The notes: generated by a model from the letters alone, not told the origin. Counted from the stretch's first letter, positions 7,648 through 16,993 are shown. The stretch: DNA of 64,000 nucleotides from Halomonas sp. M20 (GCF_020622265.1 NZ_JACNMQ010000006.1:147732-211731), one strand, 5' to 3'. Translations and numbers: made by a program.

Positions 7648-8514
7648 ATGAATAATCCCGCAAGTCGCTTCTGGCGTACCCTGTTATTGACGAGCTGGGT
7701 CGTGGCCAGCCTGGGCATCGCCGGTGTGGCCGGGGCTGCCGAAGAGGCATTGCCGTCGCTGAGTTATGACCGTACGGGCGAACGACTGATCAAGGCGCAG
7801 GCCAACCAGCTCTTCAAGAGCACGGACCGCGGCGAGACCTGGCAAGAACTCCCCTTGCCGGAAGCCGTGAAAGAAGGCCAGTGGGTCACGGCATCGGTAC
7901 CGGCAACCGCCGAACAGACGCTCTATATCGCCGGCCCGTCAATCGGGGTGCAGCGCAGCACCGATCATGGGAAGACTTGGCAGGAGCTCGACGAGGACTT
8001 GCCCAGTGAGAACGTTATCGCCTTGGCCACCCACCGTCAGCAGGCCGAGACCCTCTATGCGGTGATCGCCGACGATGGCCTCTATCAAAGCGAGGATGCC
8101 GGCACGACCTGGAAGAAGATGGATAGCGGTCCTGCCCAGCCCGTTCGCCGGCTCGTCCACTCCGATATGGAAGGCAGCATGCAGACCGGCTGGCTCTATG
8201 CGGTGTCCGACGATGCGGTACGCCTGTCGATGGACTGCTTCTGCGGCTGGCGACCGACCGGCGAGCTCGATGCCGGCAGGGTCTACGATGTGGCCTACGA
8301 CCTCGACGCTCCAGAGCGCGTCTATGTCGCCACGGAGCAAGGCCTGTGGCGCAGCGACAATGGTGGCCAGGAATGGCAGTCAGTGACAGGTGACAGCCCG
8401 GCGCTCGTCGCGCTCGCTCATTCTCCTGCAGGAACGCTCTATGGCCTGAATCGCGAGGGGGAGCTCCTGCGTAGCGATGATCGGGGCCAAACCTGGACAC
8501 CCCCCGATGCTTAG
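7648..8514 (+). CDS. Secreted Asp-box (BNR/YCF48-like) beta-propeller protein
   Basis: A 288-aa protein with a signal peptide (residues 1-31, GVAGAAEEA). Five Asp-box style motifs are visible: STDRGETW, STDHGKTW, SEDAGTTW, SDNGGQEW and SDDRGQTW. These mark blades of a propeller as in sialidase-like or YCF48/VPS10 repeats. CFCGW holds a Cys pair. No enzymatic residues are evident, so a binding or assembly role is more likely than glycosidase activity. It follows ccdA by 23 nt and its end overlaps the cytochrome c gene by 8 nt. Confidence 0.8.
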   Translation: MNNPASRFWRTLLLTSWVVASLGIAGVAGAAEEALPSLSYDRTGERLIKAQANQLFKSTDRGETWQELPLPEAVKEGQWVTASVPATAEQTLYIAGPSIGVQRSTDHGKTWQELDEDLPSENVIALATHRQQAETLYAVIADDGLYQSEDAGTTWKKMDSGPAQPVRRLVHSDMEGSMQTGWLYAVSDDAVRLSMDCFCGWRPTGELDAGRVYDVAYDLDAPERVYVATEQGLWRSDNGGQEWQSVTGDSPALVALAHSPAGTLYGLNREGELLRSDDRGQTWTPPDA

Positions 8515-8965
8515 GCGCTGGTTCCTCGCCACAACCTGGCTGCTGCTCAGTGCTGCGGGGCAGGCCATGGCGGAGGGAAGCCCCTCTTCAAGCGATACCT
8601 CTCGGCTGGAAGAGGGAGAAAGCATCTACCAGCAGTATTGTGCCAGTTGCCACGGCCGCCAGGGAGAGGGCATGCCGAACTGGGAGCGCCAGAATGCCCA
8701 GGGCGAACTGCCGGCTCCTCCTCATGGGCCGGAGGGCCATACCTGGAAGCACTCCGATGCTATGCTCTACCGGATCGTCGCCGAGGGATGGCGTGACCCC
8801 TGGAACAAGACCGAACGACTGACGATGCCGGCCTTCGAGGATGCCCTAGCCCCAGCCGAGATCCGCTCCGTAGTGAATTACCTCAAGACGTTATGGACAC
8901 CGGAGCAACGACGCCATCAGGCGGAAGAAAGCGAGGGAGCTCCGTTTCCGACGCAAAGTGAGTAG
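8507..8965 (+). CDS. Secreted monohaem cytochrome c
   Basis: A 152-aa class I cytochrome c. A signal peptide (residues 1-22) precedes the haem site CASCH (C45, C48, H49), and LTMPAFEDAL supplies the distal Met. The ATG at 8507 overlaps the propeller gene. An in-frame ATG at 8477 would put polar residues before the signal. As the last gene of the cluster it may give or take electrons in the copper/thiol pathway; the partner is not evident. Confidence 0.88.
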   Translation: MLRRWFLATTWLLLSAAGQAMAEGSPSSSDTSRLEEGESIYQQYCASCHGRQGEGMPNWERQNAQGELPAPPHGPEGHTWKHSDAMLYRIVAEGWRDPWNKTERLTMPAFEDALAPAEIRSVVNYLKTLWTPEQRRHQAEESEGAPFPTQSE

Positions 8966-8992
8966 CTGTGGGGCTAGGAATTGAAAAGGTGA

Positions 8993-9460
8993 TTATTGGC
9001 CAAATTTTTCCCGGAGAATCCGGTCGCGAAGGACTCCATTCGACTTTTCCGAGCACACCAACTCTCGCTCAACAGCGATAATGCGAGCGGCCAGCTCAGC
9101 TTTGGTTTGGCGCATCAAATAATGCATACGTCGCCGCTCCACGTCGGTGGGCTTTTCCACCTCGCGAGCAAGCGGCCGACCAACGACACGCCGCTGACGA
9201 ACGGGTTGGGCGGCTTCTTCGTATAATTGACGGCATTCAAGATTTCGCAGAATGGTGGACTCGGAGATACCCATTCCCGTGTCGGAGAGATCGCGCGATA
9301 TTCTCGCAATTCGTCCCAGCGTCACGGGACTGCCGATCTCCTGCAACCGACTGATCGCTCGACGCACGATCGTGACGCTTCGATTGCGTCGCTGCTGATG
9401 ACTGCGTTTCAAACCGGCCATCGCAGCCTCTGGACGCGCCTTACTGGATCGTCGTGTCAT
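8993..9460 (-). CDS. tnpC: Tn554-like accessory protein TnpC
   Basis: A 155-aa basic protein in the TnpC position; in Tn554 this factor influences insertion frequency and orientation. Residues 28-85 look like an HTH module (RLQEIGSPVTLGRIARISRD, then GISESTILRN) and resemble the repeated N-terminal modules of tnpB next door. The C-terminal half is helical and charged, typical of a coiled coil. Its ATG overlaps the tnpB stop. Confidence 0.75.
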   Translation of the reverse strand: MTRRSSKARPEAAMAGLKRSHQQRRNRSVTIVRRAISRLQEIGSPVTLGRIARISRDLSDTGMGISESTILRNLECRQLYEEAAQPVRQRRVVGRPLAREVEKPTDVERRRMHYLMRQTKAELAARIIAVERELVCSEKSNGVLRDRILREKFGQ

Positions 9461-12400
9461 TTCTCCTTCCTCCCGATGGTCAGTATGACGGGATCGGCAG
9501 CCGCCTGATCAGCTCGCTCCAGCAGTTCCATCTCGGCCAACACATCGTCACAGCTCGCCATGGATTCCTTTGCCTTGCGCCCTTCGGCGGGCAGGTTCTG
9601 TGCTTCTGCCATCTCCGCCATCTGCGCACAGGCCTGCCGGTAGACGATGACTTGGTCACGCTTGTGCCAGTCGGGCGCATTCCCGGCACAGCCGATGCAG
9701 GCGAACTTGATGGGACACTGACTGGCCACGGTGCACCGTCCACCGATAACCGGGATCAGTGCGCCCACCTGCTCCTGTGCGGCTTCGATTTGCCGCCGGA
9801 TCTGCCCCGGGGATCGCACATGGGTACGGGACAGATCCACACGACTTTCAAAGATCTTTTGTTGCAACTCCATTAGCCTGGCCGGCGTCGGCTGGGAATA
9901 GTACTCGGTCACTCGCACATCTCGCTGCTTCATGAGGAGTGCGATCACATCCACGGGCGTGTTCAATGCCCGCATCTCGGTGGCAAACCCGTGACGCAGC
10001 AGGTGAGAAGTGACCCGCACGGCCTCACCGGCAGCAGTTTGCAACGAGATACCGTGCAACATGATAGACATCGTCGCATTGACATCCTTATGACTGAAAT
10101 GCCTTCCGGCATGTTGCCATAGGTAGGACGCCGCTCGAAGCTTATGCCGCAAGCTTCTGGTAGGCGGGATGGTCTCCAGATCCTGCCCCCGATCACGCTG
10201 GAACTTCCACCAGGCGTGTAGCGCCTTCATGCAGCGCTCGTCAATATAGTATGGTTCTTCTGCACGGCGTCCCTTGGGGATCGCGCGAAAGGCGATCGCT
10301 TCACGATCCTTGGCGAGCAGCACCCGTGATAAGTGCTCTGGACTCAATCTGATCTGCAGGAACTCGTTCATGCGAGCCCCGGTCTTGGTCATGATCTGAA
10401 TGGCCGCATACCCGACAAGAGCGGCTAGCTTGAGCGCATCGAGTGGAATAAAGAGCATTCCCAGGTCTCGCGAGACACGCTCCAACCAATGGGATGTAGA
10501 CAGCCCCCAAGTTGAGTGAGGGGGAAGTTGGAACGCCCCCTTTGAGTAGCCGTTATGCGTCAGAAAGTCAGAATCAGTAACTTGAGACTTCAGTACATTG
10601 GCCTGCAGCAGTTCGATGAACCAGTAGGGCTCTATCAAAGTGGCATCATCGCAAGCATGGCCACCCTCATAGCTTAGGAAGTAACGTGCCTGGTCACATA
10701 TCGTCGCACGTATACGCTGACGCTGATCCTGATGGTAATAGAAGTCTTCTGCCACGGGCTCATGCACAGAACGCAATGTTGCTGCATCCCAAAGCCTGAA
10801 ATGCTGCTGTGTCGATCGAGTACGGCCTGATGTCGATACCGTTTCATCGGTGATCGAGAATGACATCGGTAAGGCCTCCCCCTCCCGTTCATGATGGGCC
10901 ATGGCATCCTGAAAGGCTGTATGCAGGCGCTCGACCTGAATGCATCGACGCTCGGCCACATCACGAAGCAGATAGAATCGATCGTGTACAACGGCGGTCG
11001 CTGCCTTGCGACGCATCCGTTGGTCGGTTCTCACATCTCGGTGGAGGGTGGAGCGGTGCCAGAAGTGATCATCCTTCAGGCCAATGAGTTTCCAAGGCAC
11101 TACGGCCCGGCGCTGCTTAGGTGTCAACCGGAGTAGATAGTCCTCTTGCTTGCGCAGTAGGCGAAAGTAAGTCTGCAGGAACCGGCCACGTTTGGGTGTG
11201 CCCTCTTCCGGCAATATCTCGCCATCATGATATCGTCGATAGAACACCTCGGGGTCCAGTGCGTCGATATCCGGTAGCTTCAACCGTGTCAGGTAGCGCG
11301 ACATATTGGCGAAGAAGGTGATGTCGTTGCGCCGATTGCCATCGGCAAAGGTCATGACGAAGAAGGCCACATCTCGTAGTTTCGGCTGCGAAATGGAGTG
11401 AATCATCCGTCGTTGAGAATCATTGAAGGGCCGTCCCATGGTCGGTGATTCTAGAAAGGTCAACGGCAGGTGATGGAGTGCCGGCGATACACTGTCGAGC
11501 ACCATTTCCAGAGTGATTTCCTTCCATACTCGCAGCGGACTAGCTCGATGCCCCGTTTCTTCTTCCCAGCGCCGAATTTCTTGTTTTATGCGGGAGACGT
11601 TGTGTCCAGAAAGCCTCAAGACCTCGCTGTACGCCACCGTATATCCCTCTCGGTGTAGGTGCTCAATGGTCAGACGTGTGAGCCGCGTGAGCACTTCACG
11701 TGAGCGCCGCGTATTGGGAAGCGAATAGCGAAAGGTATTGAAGTCCCGACGCCAGCTTTCATAGGCCTCACGACTGTCGACCGGGGCGCTCAGGAGCTCA
11801 TCGGCCAATGCCGCCACGTAATGGCGCGAATACCCCGACACGGTGGCTACGCTGAATCCTAAGCACCTGCTGATGTCGATGAGTTTGAAAGGCGTTCCGA
11901 TCTGGCGGCGACGGTCCAGTTCCGCCTTGATCGATTCGTTTCGCCGATTCAGCGTATGGTTTTCGCCCACGAGGACGGTAGCCCCAGAAGTATCGAGGGA
12001 TTTCCAAGCAACCGTGCGCGCTACCTGATGGCCGGTCTCCTGTTCCCAGATAACCAGCTCCTCATTGAGGATCCGTTTCCTCCCCCCAGTAATGGTTTCA
12101 ACTGCGTTCACCGTCATCAACGCGTTCTCGCGATGCAGCTGTTCGATGACCAGCCGCACAAAGCGCCGGAACAGCGCCGGCCCGCTCTCCGTGCGTGTGA
12201 TAAAGGGGCGAAAGGTGCGGTAGTCACGTACCCAGCGTTCATAAGCCTCTCGGTCCTCAACCACCGTCTCCAACAACTCCGCTGCCAGCTCACTAACATA
12301 ACGCTGGGTAACGCCACTGATCGTCTTGCGATCGTAGCCGGTAACCGTCATCACCTCTCGGTTCACGAAGGCCACACCCAGCTCGCGCCGACGATCAAGC

Positions 12401-12465
12401 TCGGTACGTATCGTAAGCCGTCGACGCTCCGGATCAGCACGGTGTTGTCGGGCCGACGGCATCAT
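9457..12465 (-). CDS. tnpB: Tn554-like tyrosine recombinase TnpB with duplicated N-terminal module
   Basis: A 1002-aa site-specific recombinase, much longer than the roughly 630 aa of Tn554 TnpB. The C-terminal catalytic part shows the Arg I region TGARMNEFLQIR, HLLRHGFATEM (H-x-x-R) and the Tyr in VTEYYSQPT. A Cys cluster follows (CTVASQCPIKFACIGCAGN), as in other TnpB proteins. The extra length is at the N-terminus: residues 21-155 and 181-315 align without gaps at an offset of exactly 160, with 52 of 135 identical by hand count. Each copy carries an HTH-like segment. The ATG overlaps the tnpA stop. Confidence 0.88.
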   Translation of the reverse strand: MMPSARQHRADPERRRLTIRTELDRRRELGVAFVNREVMTVTGYDRKTISGVTQRYVSELAAELLETVVEDREAYERWVRDYRTFRPFITRTESGPALFRRFVRLVIEQLHRENALMTVNAVETITGGRKRILNEELVIWEQETGHQVARTVAWKSLDTSGATVLVGENHTLNRRNESIKAELDRRRQIGTPFKLIDISRCLGFSVATVSGYSRHYVAALADELLSAPVDSREAYESWRRDFNTFRYSLPNTRRSREVLTRLTRLTIEHLHREGYTVAYSEVLRLSGHNVSRIKQEIRRWEEETGHRASPLRVWKEITLEMVLDSVSPALHHLPLTFLESPTMGRPFNDSQRRMIHSISQPKLRDVAFFVMTFADGNRRNDITFFANMSRYLTRLKLPDIDALDPEVFYRRYHDGEILPEEGTPKRGRFLQTYFRLLRKQEDYLLRLTPKQRRAVVPWKLIGLKDDHFWHRSTLHRDVRTDQRMRRKAATAVVHDRFYLLRDVAERRCIQVERLHTAFQDAMAHHEREGEALPMSFSITDETVSTSGRTRSTQQHFRLWDAATLRSVHEPVAEDFYYHQDQRQRIRATICDQARYFLSYEGGHACDDATLIEPYWFIELLQANVLKSQVTDSDFLTHNGYSKGAFQLPPHSTWGLSTSHWLERVSRDLGMLFIPLDALKLAALVGYAAIQIMTKTGARMNEFLQIRLSPEHLSRVLLAKDREAIAFRAIPKGRRAEEPYYIDERCMKALHAWWKFQRDRGQDLETIPPTRSLRHKLRAASYLWQHAGRHFSHKDVNATMSIMLHGISLQTAAGEAVRVTSHLLRHGFATEMRALNTPVDVIALLMKQRDVRVTEYYSQPTPARLMELQQKIFESRVDLSRTHVRSPGQIRRQIEAAQEQVGALIPVIGGRCTVASQCPIKFACIGCAGNAPDWHKRDQVIVYRQACAQMAEMAEAQNLPAEGRKAKESMASCDDVLAEMELLERADQAAADPVILTIGRKEK

Positions 12466-13817
12466 GGTTTCAGCATCTCATCTAACATTCGCTGGCTCTC
12501 GGTAAGTGACTCGGGGTGAGGAGTCGGTTGGGAGCGGCGAGCGCGATCATGCCGGTGCTCACGTTCGATGCGAGCATGAATGCGATGAGCCAGATCCGGC
12601 AGGTCATGCCGGCGGATAGCCTGGTCATAGATCGGCAGCATATCGCTTTTCCAGGCCATGAGCTCACGCAGGGCACCCCGCAGGCTCTGCAGTTCCTCGG
12701 CTGAGCGGGCACGCTGGTGGATGTCGTTGAGCGCCTGTGTCACGAACCAGTGACGGACCTGATGACAACGCAGCTGCAGTCCTGCGGCGTCGAGCGCCGG
12801 CGTCCAATAGTTGCGGCGGAAGTGGTCCGGGCTCAGAGATGTGCCGTGGCGAGTCAGAAACAGCGGAAGGTGATGCAGAGTTTCCACAGGCAGTTCAGCG
12901 AGTTCCGTAAGCCCGCACCCTCGGGGATCTAGCCGAGCACGCTGCTCGTCCACATATCGTCGCAAGACCTTGACCGTGCGGTCGGTAATGAAAAGCCGTT
13001 TCACTCGGCGTCCATGACTTCCCTTGCTGATCGACAGCATCTCGCGCATAAAACCGCTCTGTACCCAGTCCGCCACGCTGAGTTGACACGCCTCATGGAC
13101 ACGACAGCCGGTATCAAAGAGGATACGTACCAGGCCAGTTTCGCGTAGTGTCCACCCCCACTGCTCACCAGCTGACATGACCCTGTTCATCAGGGCCGGT
13201 TCATCCAGGATCTCGGGCAACCATTGATTTCCTTTCAGCCGGAAGTAACTGGCGGAAAGACGCATCTCTCGAACGCCGTCCACGCCACTGTCGGCCGGCA
13301 TGGGCATTCGACCGTGGGCATCGACAAACGCTTGGAGTTGCCGGCGGCGCTCCTCCTCAATGTAACGGCGGGCACCGTCGGCATCCATAGGATTGCCATG
13401 GCGATAGCGACCGTGCTCATGCAGTACCGTGTAGAACGATCTCAACGCCGCCAGAAGCCGTTCCAGGCGCCGGCCAGTCTGCCAAGTCGGTTCGATTCGA
13501 CGGGTTTCGAATCCACCGCGATCTCGACCCAACGCCACGATGCACTTCATTTCCGAAGCGAGGAAGAAAGCCAACAGTGCGCGCACCTGAGCAGGTGGCC
13601 CCAGCAACTGCCAACCCTGTCGAATCACGACGGGATGATCTGTCGCCCATGAAGCAAAGGAGACAACTTCCCTCGTGTAGGCTCTTGCAGTCAGCGATGC
13701 ATGGTGACGCACGGATAGGCAGGCATAGAGGGTCAGCTCTGGGTGCGGTAACCCATCGCGATCCACCACATGAAAGGGAAAGGCCCCTTCGGCACGCAGG
13801 ACCCGATAAACCGGCAT
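12462..13817 (-). CDS. tnpA: Tn554-like tyrosine recombinase TnpA
   Basis: A 451-aa integrase, first gene of the tnpABC operon. Catalytic text: FDTGCRVHEACQL (Arg I), CHQVRHWFVTQAL (H-x-x-R) and the nucleophile in MLPIYDQAI. The N-terminal 200 residues form the core-binding domain. Start is an ATG 104 nt from the proposed element end. TnpA and TnpB are both needed for Tn554 transposition. Confidence 0.87.
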   Translation of the reverse strand: MPVYRVLRAEGAFPFHVVDRDGLPHPELTLYACLSVRHHASLTARAYTREVVSFASWATDHPVVIRQGWQLLGPPAQVRALLAFFLASEMKCIVALGRDRGGFETRRIEPTWQTGRRLERLLAALRSFYTVLHEHGRYRHGNPMDADGARRYIEEERRRQLQAFVDAHGRMPMPADSGVDGVREMRLSASYFRLKGNQWLPEILDEPALMNRVMSAGEQWGWTLRETGLVRILFDTGCRVHEACQLSVADWVQSGFMREMLSISKGSHGRRVKRLFITDRTVKVLRRYVDEQRARLDPRGCGLTELAELPVETLHHLPLFLTRHGTSLSPDHFRRNYWTPALDAAGLQLRCHQVRHWFVTQALNDIHQRARSAEELQSLRGALRELMAWKSDMLPIYDQAIRRHDLPDLAHRIHARIEREHRHDRARRSQPTPHPESLTESQRMLDEMLKP

Positions 13818-13920
13818 GAGAGGTTACCTCCCAGGGCAAGACACACTGATGCTACCTGCACGTGTCCGATGACTGTGCTACAGCATCATCAGTGAACAAG
13901 AGTATGCTCTGTAGTATAGG

Positions 13921-14769
13921 GCCAAACTTGCCAATCGAATTGCCAAAAAGCAGGCAGCCTATGAAGGCGTCTGCGTACTAGCGCCCGATTCCGCGATAAC
14001 GCGTCACATACTGGAACGTACCCCCACGACTGATTTATGGGGCGTGGCCAGTCGTACCGGTATGAAGCTCGACAACCTGGGCATCCGCTCTGCCTGGGAC
14101 TTGCGCAACGCTGATCCAAAGCGGCTTCGACGCCAGTTTTCTGTTGTCATGGAGCGCACCGTATGGGAGCTGCGTGGTGTCGATTGCATTGAGATCGACG
14201 AGATGAGCAAGCCGAAAGACAACATCATGACCAGTCGCTCGTTTGGACGGCTCACCGGCGACCGAGCAGATCTGCGTGAGGCCGTGCGCGTGCATGCCAG
14301 CCGTGGTGCCGAGAAGCTGCGTCGTCAGGGGTCGGTTGCGCGGGCGCTGATGGTCTTTCTCAAGACGAATTGTCACCGCCTCGAGCTGCATCAGTACAAT
14401 CCCAGCCTGGTCGTGCCGCTACCGCGTGCGAGTGACGACAGTCGGATCATCGTCGGCACCGCTCAGCGCGCGCTTGATTGTCTCTATCGTCCCGGGTACG
14501 CGTTCATGAAGTGCGGCGTCATGATGCTCGATTTGGCGGACAAAAAGACCCTACAGCACGACTTGTTCGATGCGAAGCAGGGTAATGCTGACCGCGAGCG
14601 CAGTGAAAAGCTGATGAGTGTGGTGGATCGTATCAATCGCGAGCATGGTCGCAATGCGATAAGCATCGGCAAGCCCCGAAAGAATGCTGCCTGGGCGTTG
14701 AGGTGCCAGCACCGTACGCCACGATACACAACCAGCTGGGAAGAATTGCCGGTTGTGCGGATGCGGTGA
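13921..14769 (+). pseudogene. umuC: umuC (DNA polymerase V catalytic subunit), 5' part missing
   Basis: An open frame of 282 codons beginning AKLANRIAKKQAAYEGVCVL with no start codon. It is the C-terminal two thirds of UmuC: the palm/thumb junction, KQNIM-like KPKDNIMTSRSFGR, the little-finger region with LREAVRVHASRGAEKLRRQG, and the C-terminal HRTPRYTTSWEELPVVR. The N-terminal catalytic carboxylates are absent. Homology stops at 13921, where UmuC would read T-L-A-K-L, just at the end of the Tn554-like element. The gene was therefore probably split by the insertion. A GTG at 14044 could start a fragment, but without the active site. Confidence 0.88.
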
Positions 14770-15135
14770 GGCGAATCCCTTCGAATCTCGTAGACGCTTT
14801 TAGCTCTTGTACTGATGTCACCAAGGAGGTTCCATTTGTTGCAATGACAACGGAATCCCGAACGTGTCTGCTGGGCAAAACCACTGCTGATATGACGACA
14901 GCTGTTCTTCGAGGATGCTAGTCGAAGGGCAAATGTCGCCTTCAATAGCTTGATAAACGATCAGTGGCTTGCACAACTGATAGCATCTTGGGAAAAGAGG
15001 GTGCGTGATGCCGGGGCGCTGAGCGGGTCTGCGTGGGGTGGTGAGTCAGGTCAAGCGGTACGTGTATCACCGTGGTTTGCCGAGCCAGGCGTTACTGCTC
15101 ATGCTGTAGTAAACCTTCGTCAGGAGAAGTCGTAC
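14770..15135. other. Gap without a convincing gene
   Basis: About 366 bp between the umuC fragment and the YedK gene. A stretch near 14814-14843 faintly resembles the leader of the IS3-type remnant at 24668. The YedK frame is open upstream to 14950, but that part has no family similarity. No promoter or LexA-type box was found by eye. Confidence 0.5.
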
Positions 15136-15792
15136 ATGTGCGGACGTTTTGCGCTTTACAGCGCCTATCCCAAGTTCGCAACCAAGGCGGGTGCGCCGAC
15201 CATCAGTGAAGAGCTGACACCGCGCTACAACGTACCGCCTGGCACGTGGATCACAGCGATACGCCGGCTCTCGGAAGATGAGCCGCCGCACGTGGAGGAA
15301 CTGTGGTGGGGCTACAAACCCAGATGGGCAAAAGGCAAGGCGAGCCAGCCGATCAACGCTCGGGCCGAAACGGTAGCCACCTCTGGCTATTTCAAGGCAG
15401 CGTTTCAAAAGCACCGCTGCCTAATTCCTGCCGATGGCTGGTATGAATGGGACAAGACCACTACACCCAAACAACCTCACTTTATCTGCCGTGAGGATCG
15501 CGAGCCGCTCTTCTTCGCAGGGATCTACACCGAGCGAGAGGATGGCTCACTGGGCTGTGCAATCATCACCGAGCCGGCCCGAGGCTCAGCCCACAAGGTG
15601 CACGATCGTATGCCACTGATCTTGGACGACGAGAGCTTAGAACCATGGCTTGACCCCGACCTGTCTGACCAGGAGACGCTACGCAACGTGGTGCATCATA
15701 TCGATGCTGGGCTGATTACGCACTGGCCGGTCAGCACAAAGGTGAACAGGCCGAACGGGCCGGGGGATGAATCGCTGATCAATCCAGCGTAA
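15136..15792 (+). CDS. yedK: SOS-associated HMCES/YedK family abasic-site protein
   Basis: A 218-aa protein that cross-links to abasic sites in single-stranded DNA through its N-terminal cysteine. The sequence starts MCGRFALY, so Cys2 becomes the catalytic residue after Met removal. The other conserved sites are RYNVPPGT, INARAETV, RCLIPADGWYEW (Glu) and AHKVHDRMPLIL (His). The ATG at 15136 has AGGAGA upstream and is required, because Cys must be residue 2. Proximity to umuC suggests one SOS mutagenesis and DNA-damage tolerance locus. Confidence 0.93.
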   Translation: MCGRFALYSAYPKFATKAGAPTISEELTPRYNVPPGTWITAIRRLSEDEPPHVEELWWGYKPRWAKGKASQPINARAETVATSGYFKAAFQKHRCLIPADGWYEWDKTTTPKQPHFICREDREPLFFAGIYTEREDGSLGCAIITEPARGSAHKVHDRMPLILDDESLEPWLDPDLSDQETLRNVVHHIDAGLITHWPVSTKVNRPNGPGDESLINPA

Positions 15793-16097
15793 CGGCAAAG
15801 CAATAAGGTAGTTATGAGGCGGCGTATAGTGACAAAGCTGGATTTTAGCTGAGGCTCAAGGAAAGAGGTGGGATTGCCGATAGATAGCGGAAAGAAAGGC
15901 TGCTCACGACCCAGAGCGGCCATTGCGGAAAATGCAGCGGACACGTGATTTTTGTTATAAAGCTGAATTTTTTATGATTCCTAAGAATCAAAGGCTTGCG
16001 ATAACGTAGTCAAGATACCTTTGCTGGATTAACGTTCCGGAACCTTAATCCAATCATAAGGCCAGTAGTCTAATAATTATTATGCGCTAGGGTTACT
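15793..16097. other. Intergenic, AT-rich right half
   Basis: About 305 bp. The right part is AT-rich and includes a perfect 12-bp palindrome TAATAATTATTA at 16071-16082, just before the gene at 16098. It may serve as an operator or promoter core. Nothing else is recognised. Confidence 0.45.
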
Positions 16098-16616
16098 ATG
16101 AAGCATAGAGATATACAGCCAGCACATGAAAAGTCAGTTCTGGATAGCTTTGGGGGCTACCTCCTTGCACAAGGAATAAATCTCACGGTTATCGACCGAC
16201 CTGATCCACCTGATGCCATTGTAAATTTGGATGGAAAGCGAAGTTGGATCGAAATTACGGATGCTTTTCAAAGTGCGGATTGGGCTAAAAGCATTACGTC
16301 GTATGCTGCTGAAGATAAGACGCATGTTTCGTACAAGAGAGGTCTAATAACTGAGCCTGACCAACAAGCCTGTTCACAGGTCAAAGAAGTGATTTTGAAG
16401 AAGTATCGCAAAGGAACCATGAAGCAGTTGATGCAATCTTATGGCCAAGGGATATTGCTGGTAGGTTCTTATACGCCGTTAACAATGCCTGAAGAAATCA
16501 TTGATCAGGCAGGCGTATCTATAAATACAGAGCTCTCGCAAGAGTCATCAATTTTTAGTTCTATTTATCTATACAGGAATTCAGAGAGTGGACATGTGTT
16601 TTCACAGCTCCTTTGA
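16098..16616 (+). CDS. Small PD-(D/E)xK-like protein, possible defence nuclease
   Basis: A 172-aa protein that I do not recognise. Near residues 34-53 it reads RPDPPDAIVNLDG then SWIEIT, which resembles the P-D...(E)-x-(K/T) core of PD-(D/E)xK nuclease folds, with Thr in the usual Lys place. Two helical segments with KEVILKKYRKG follow. Base composition is clearly lower in GC than the flanking genes, a sign of transfer. It precedes the large STAND-like gene by 377 nt in the same direction, so a functional link is possible but not shown. The ribosome site (AGGG) is weak. Confidence 0.55.
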   Translation: MKHRDIQPAHEKSVLDSFGGYLLAQGINLTVIDRPDPPDAIVNLDGKRSWIEITDAFQSADWAKSITSYAAEDKTHVSYKRGLITEPDQQACSQVKEVILKKYRKGTMKQLMQSYGQGILLVGSYTPLTMPEEIIDQAGVSINTELSQESSIFSSIYLYRNSESGHVFSQLL

Positions 16617-16993
16617 AATCAAAAAGCTCGTGGCAAGGCCAAGTAGCATCGTCCTATCGGGGCTAGAGCTCACTACGCTCGGGTGCTGTCGGCGGTGTTA
16701 ATGAGGGAATTACGAGATTTCGCTCTTGGCCAGCTGAGGAATGTTAGTCAACACTGATGAATGAAATTTCGACGGCTGACGATACACACCAGCAGGTCGT
16801 GCCAGAAACAGCGAGCAGTGCTTATTTTCGATCATTCGCTATATCAGCGAGCAAAACGGGCCGCCGATTAAAAACATTTTATCTTCCGAATAAAGCCTAG
16901 TGAAAACCGTTTATAAAAAGCGCTTCCGTGGGTAACGTTATACATGTCGGCTGAATTTCTGAAAAGAATGGGATGTTGTACTGAGGTGAGATC
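16617..16993. other. Gap without a gene
   Basis: About 377 bp between the small nuclease-like gene and the STAND-like gene. It is mixed in composition, with an AT-rich segment at 16865-16920 that may hold the promoter of the large gene. I see no ORF, tRNA or repeat. Confidence 0.5.

Larger units (their letters stand above)
8993..13920 (-). mobile_element. Tn554-like element core (tnpABC), left limit unresolved
   Basis: Three overlapping minus-strand genes (tnpA 13817, tnpB 12465, tnpC 9460) have the order and ATGA overlaps of Tn554-family elements, which encode two tyrosine recombinases and a small accessory protein and lack terminal inverted repeats. The tnpA-side end is set near 13920, because umuC homology begins abruptly at 13921. 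The tnpC-side end is not visible. In this family cargo lies beyond tnpC, so the copper/thiol genes at 1-8965 could be cargo. Confidence 0.75.

Noticed and set aside
14814..14843. Resemblance to the leader of the IS3 remnant at 24668
   Set aside because: Only a loose similarity around an AGGAGGT-like site; no OrfA coding sequence follows.
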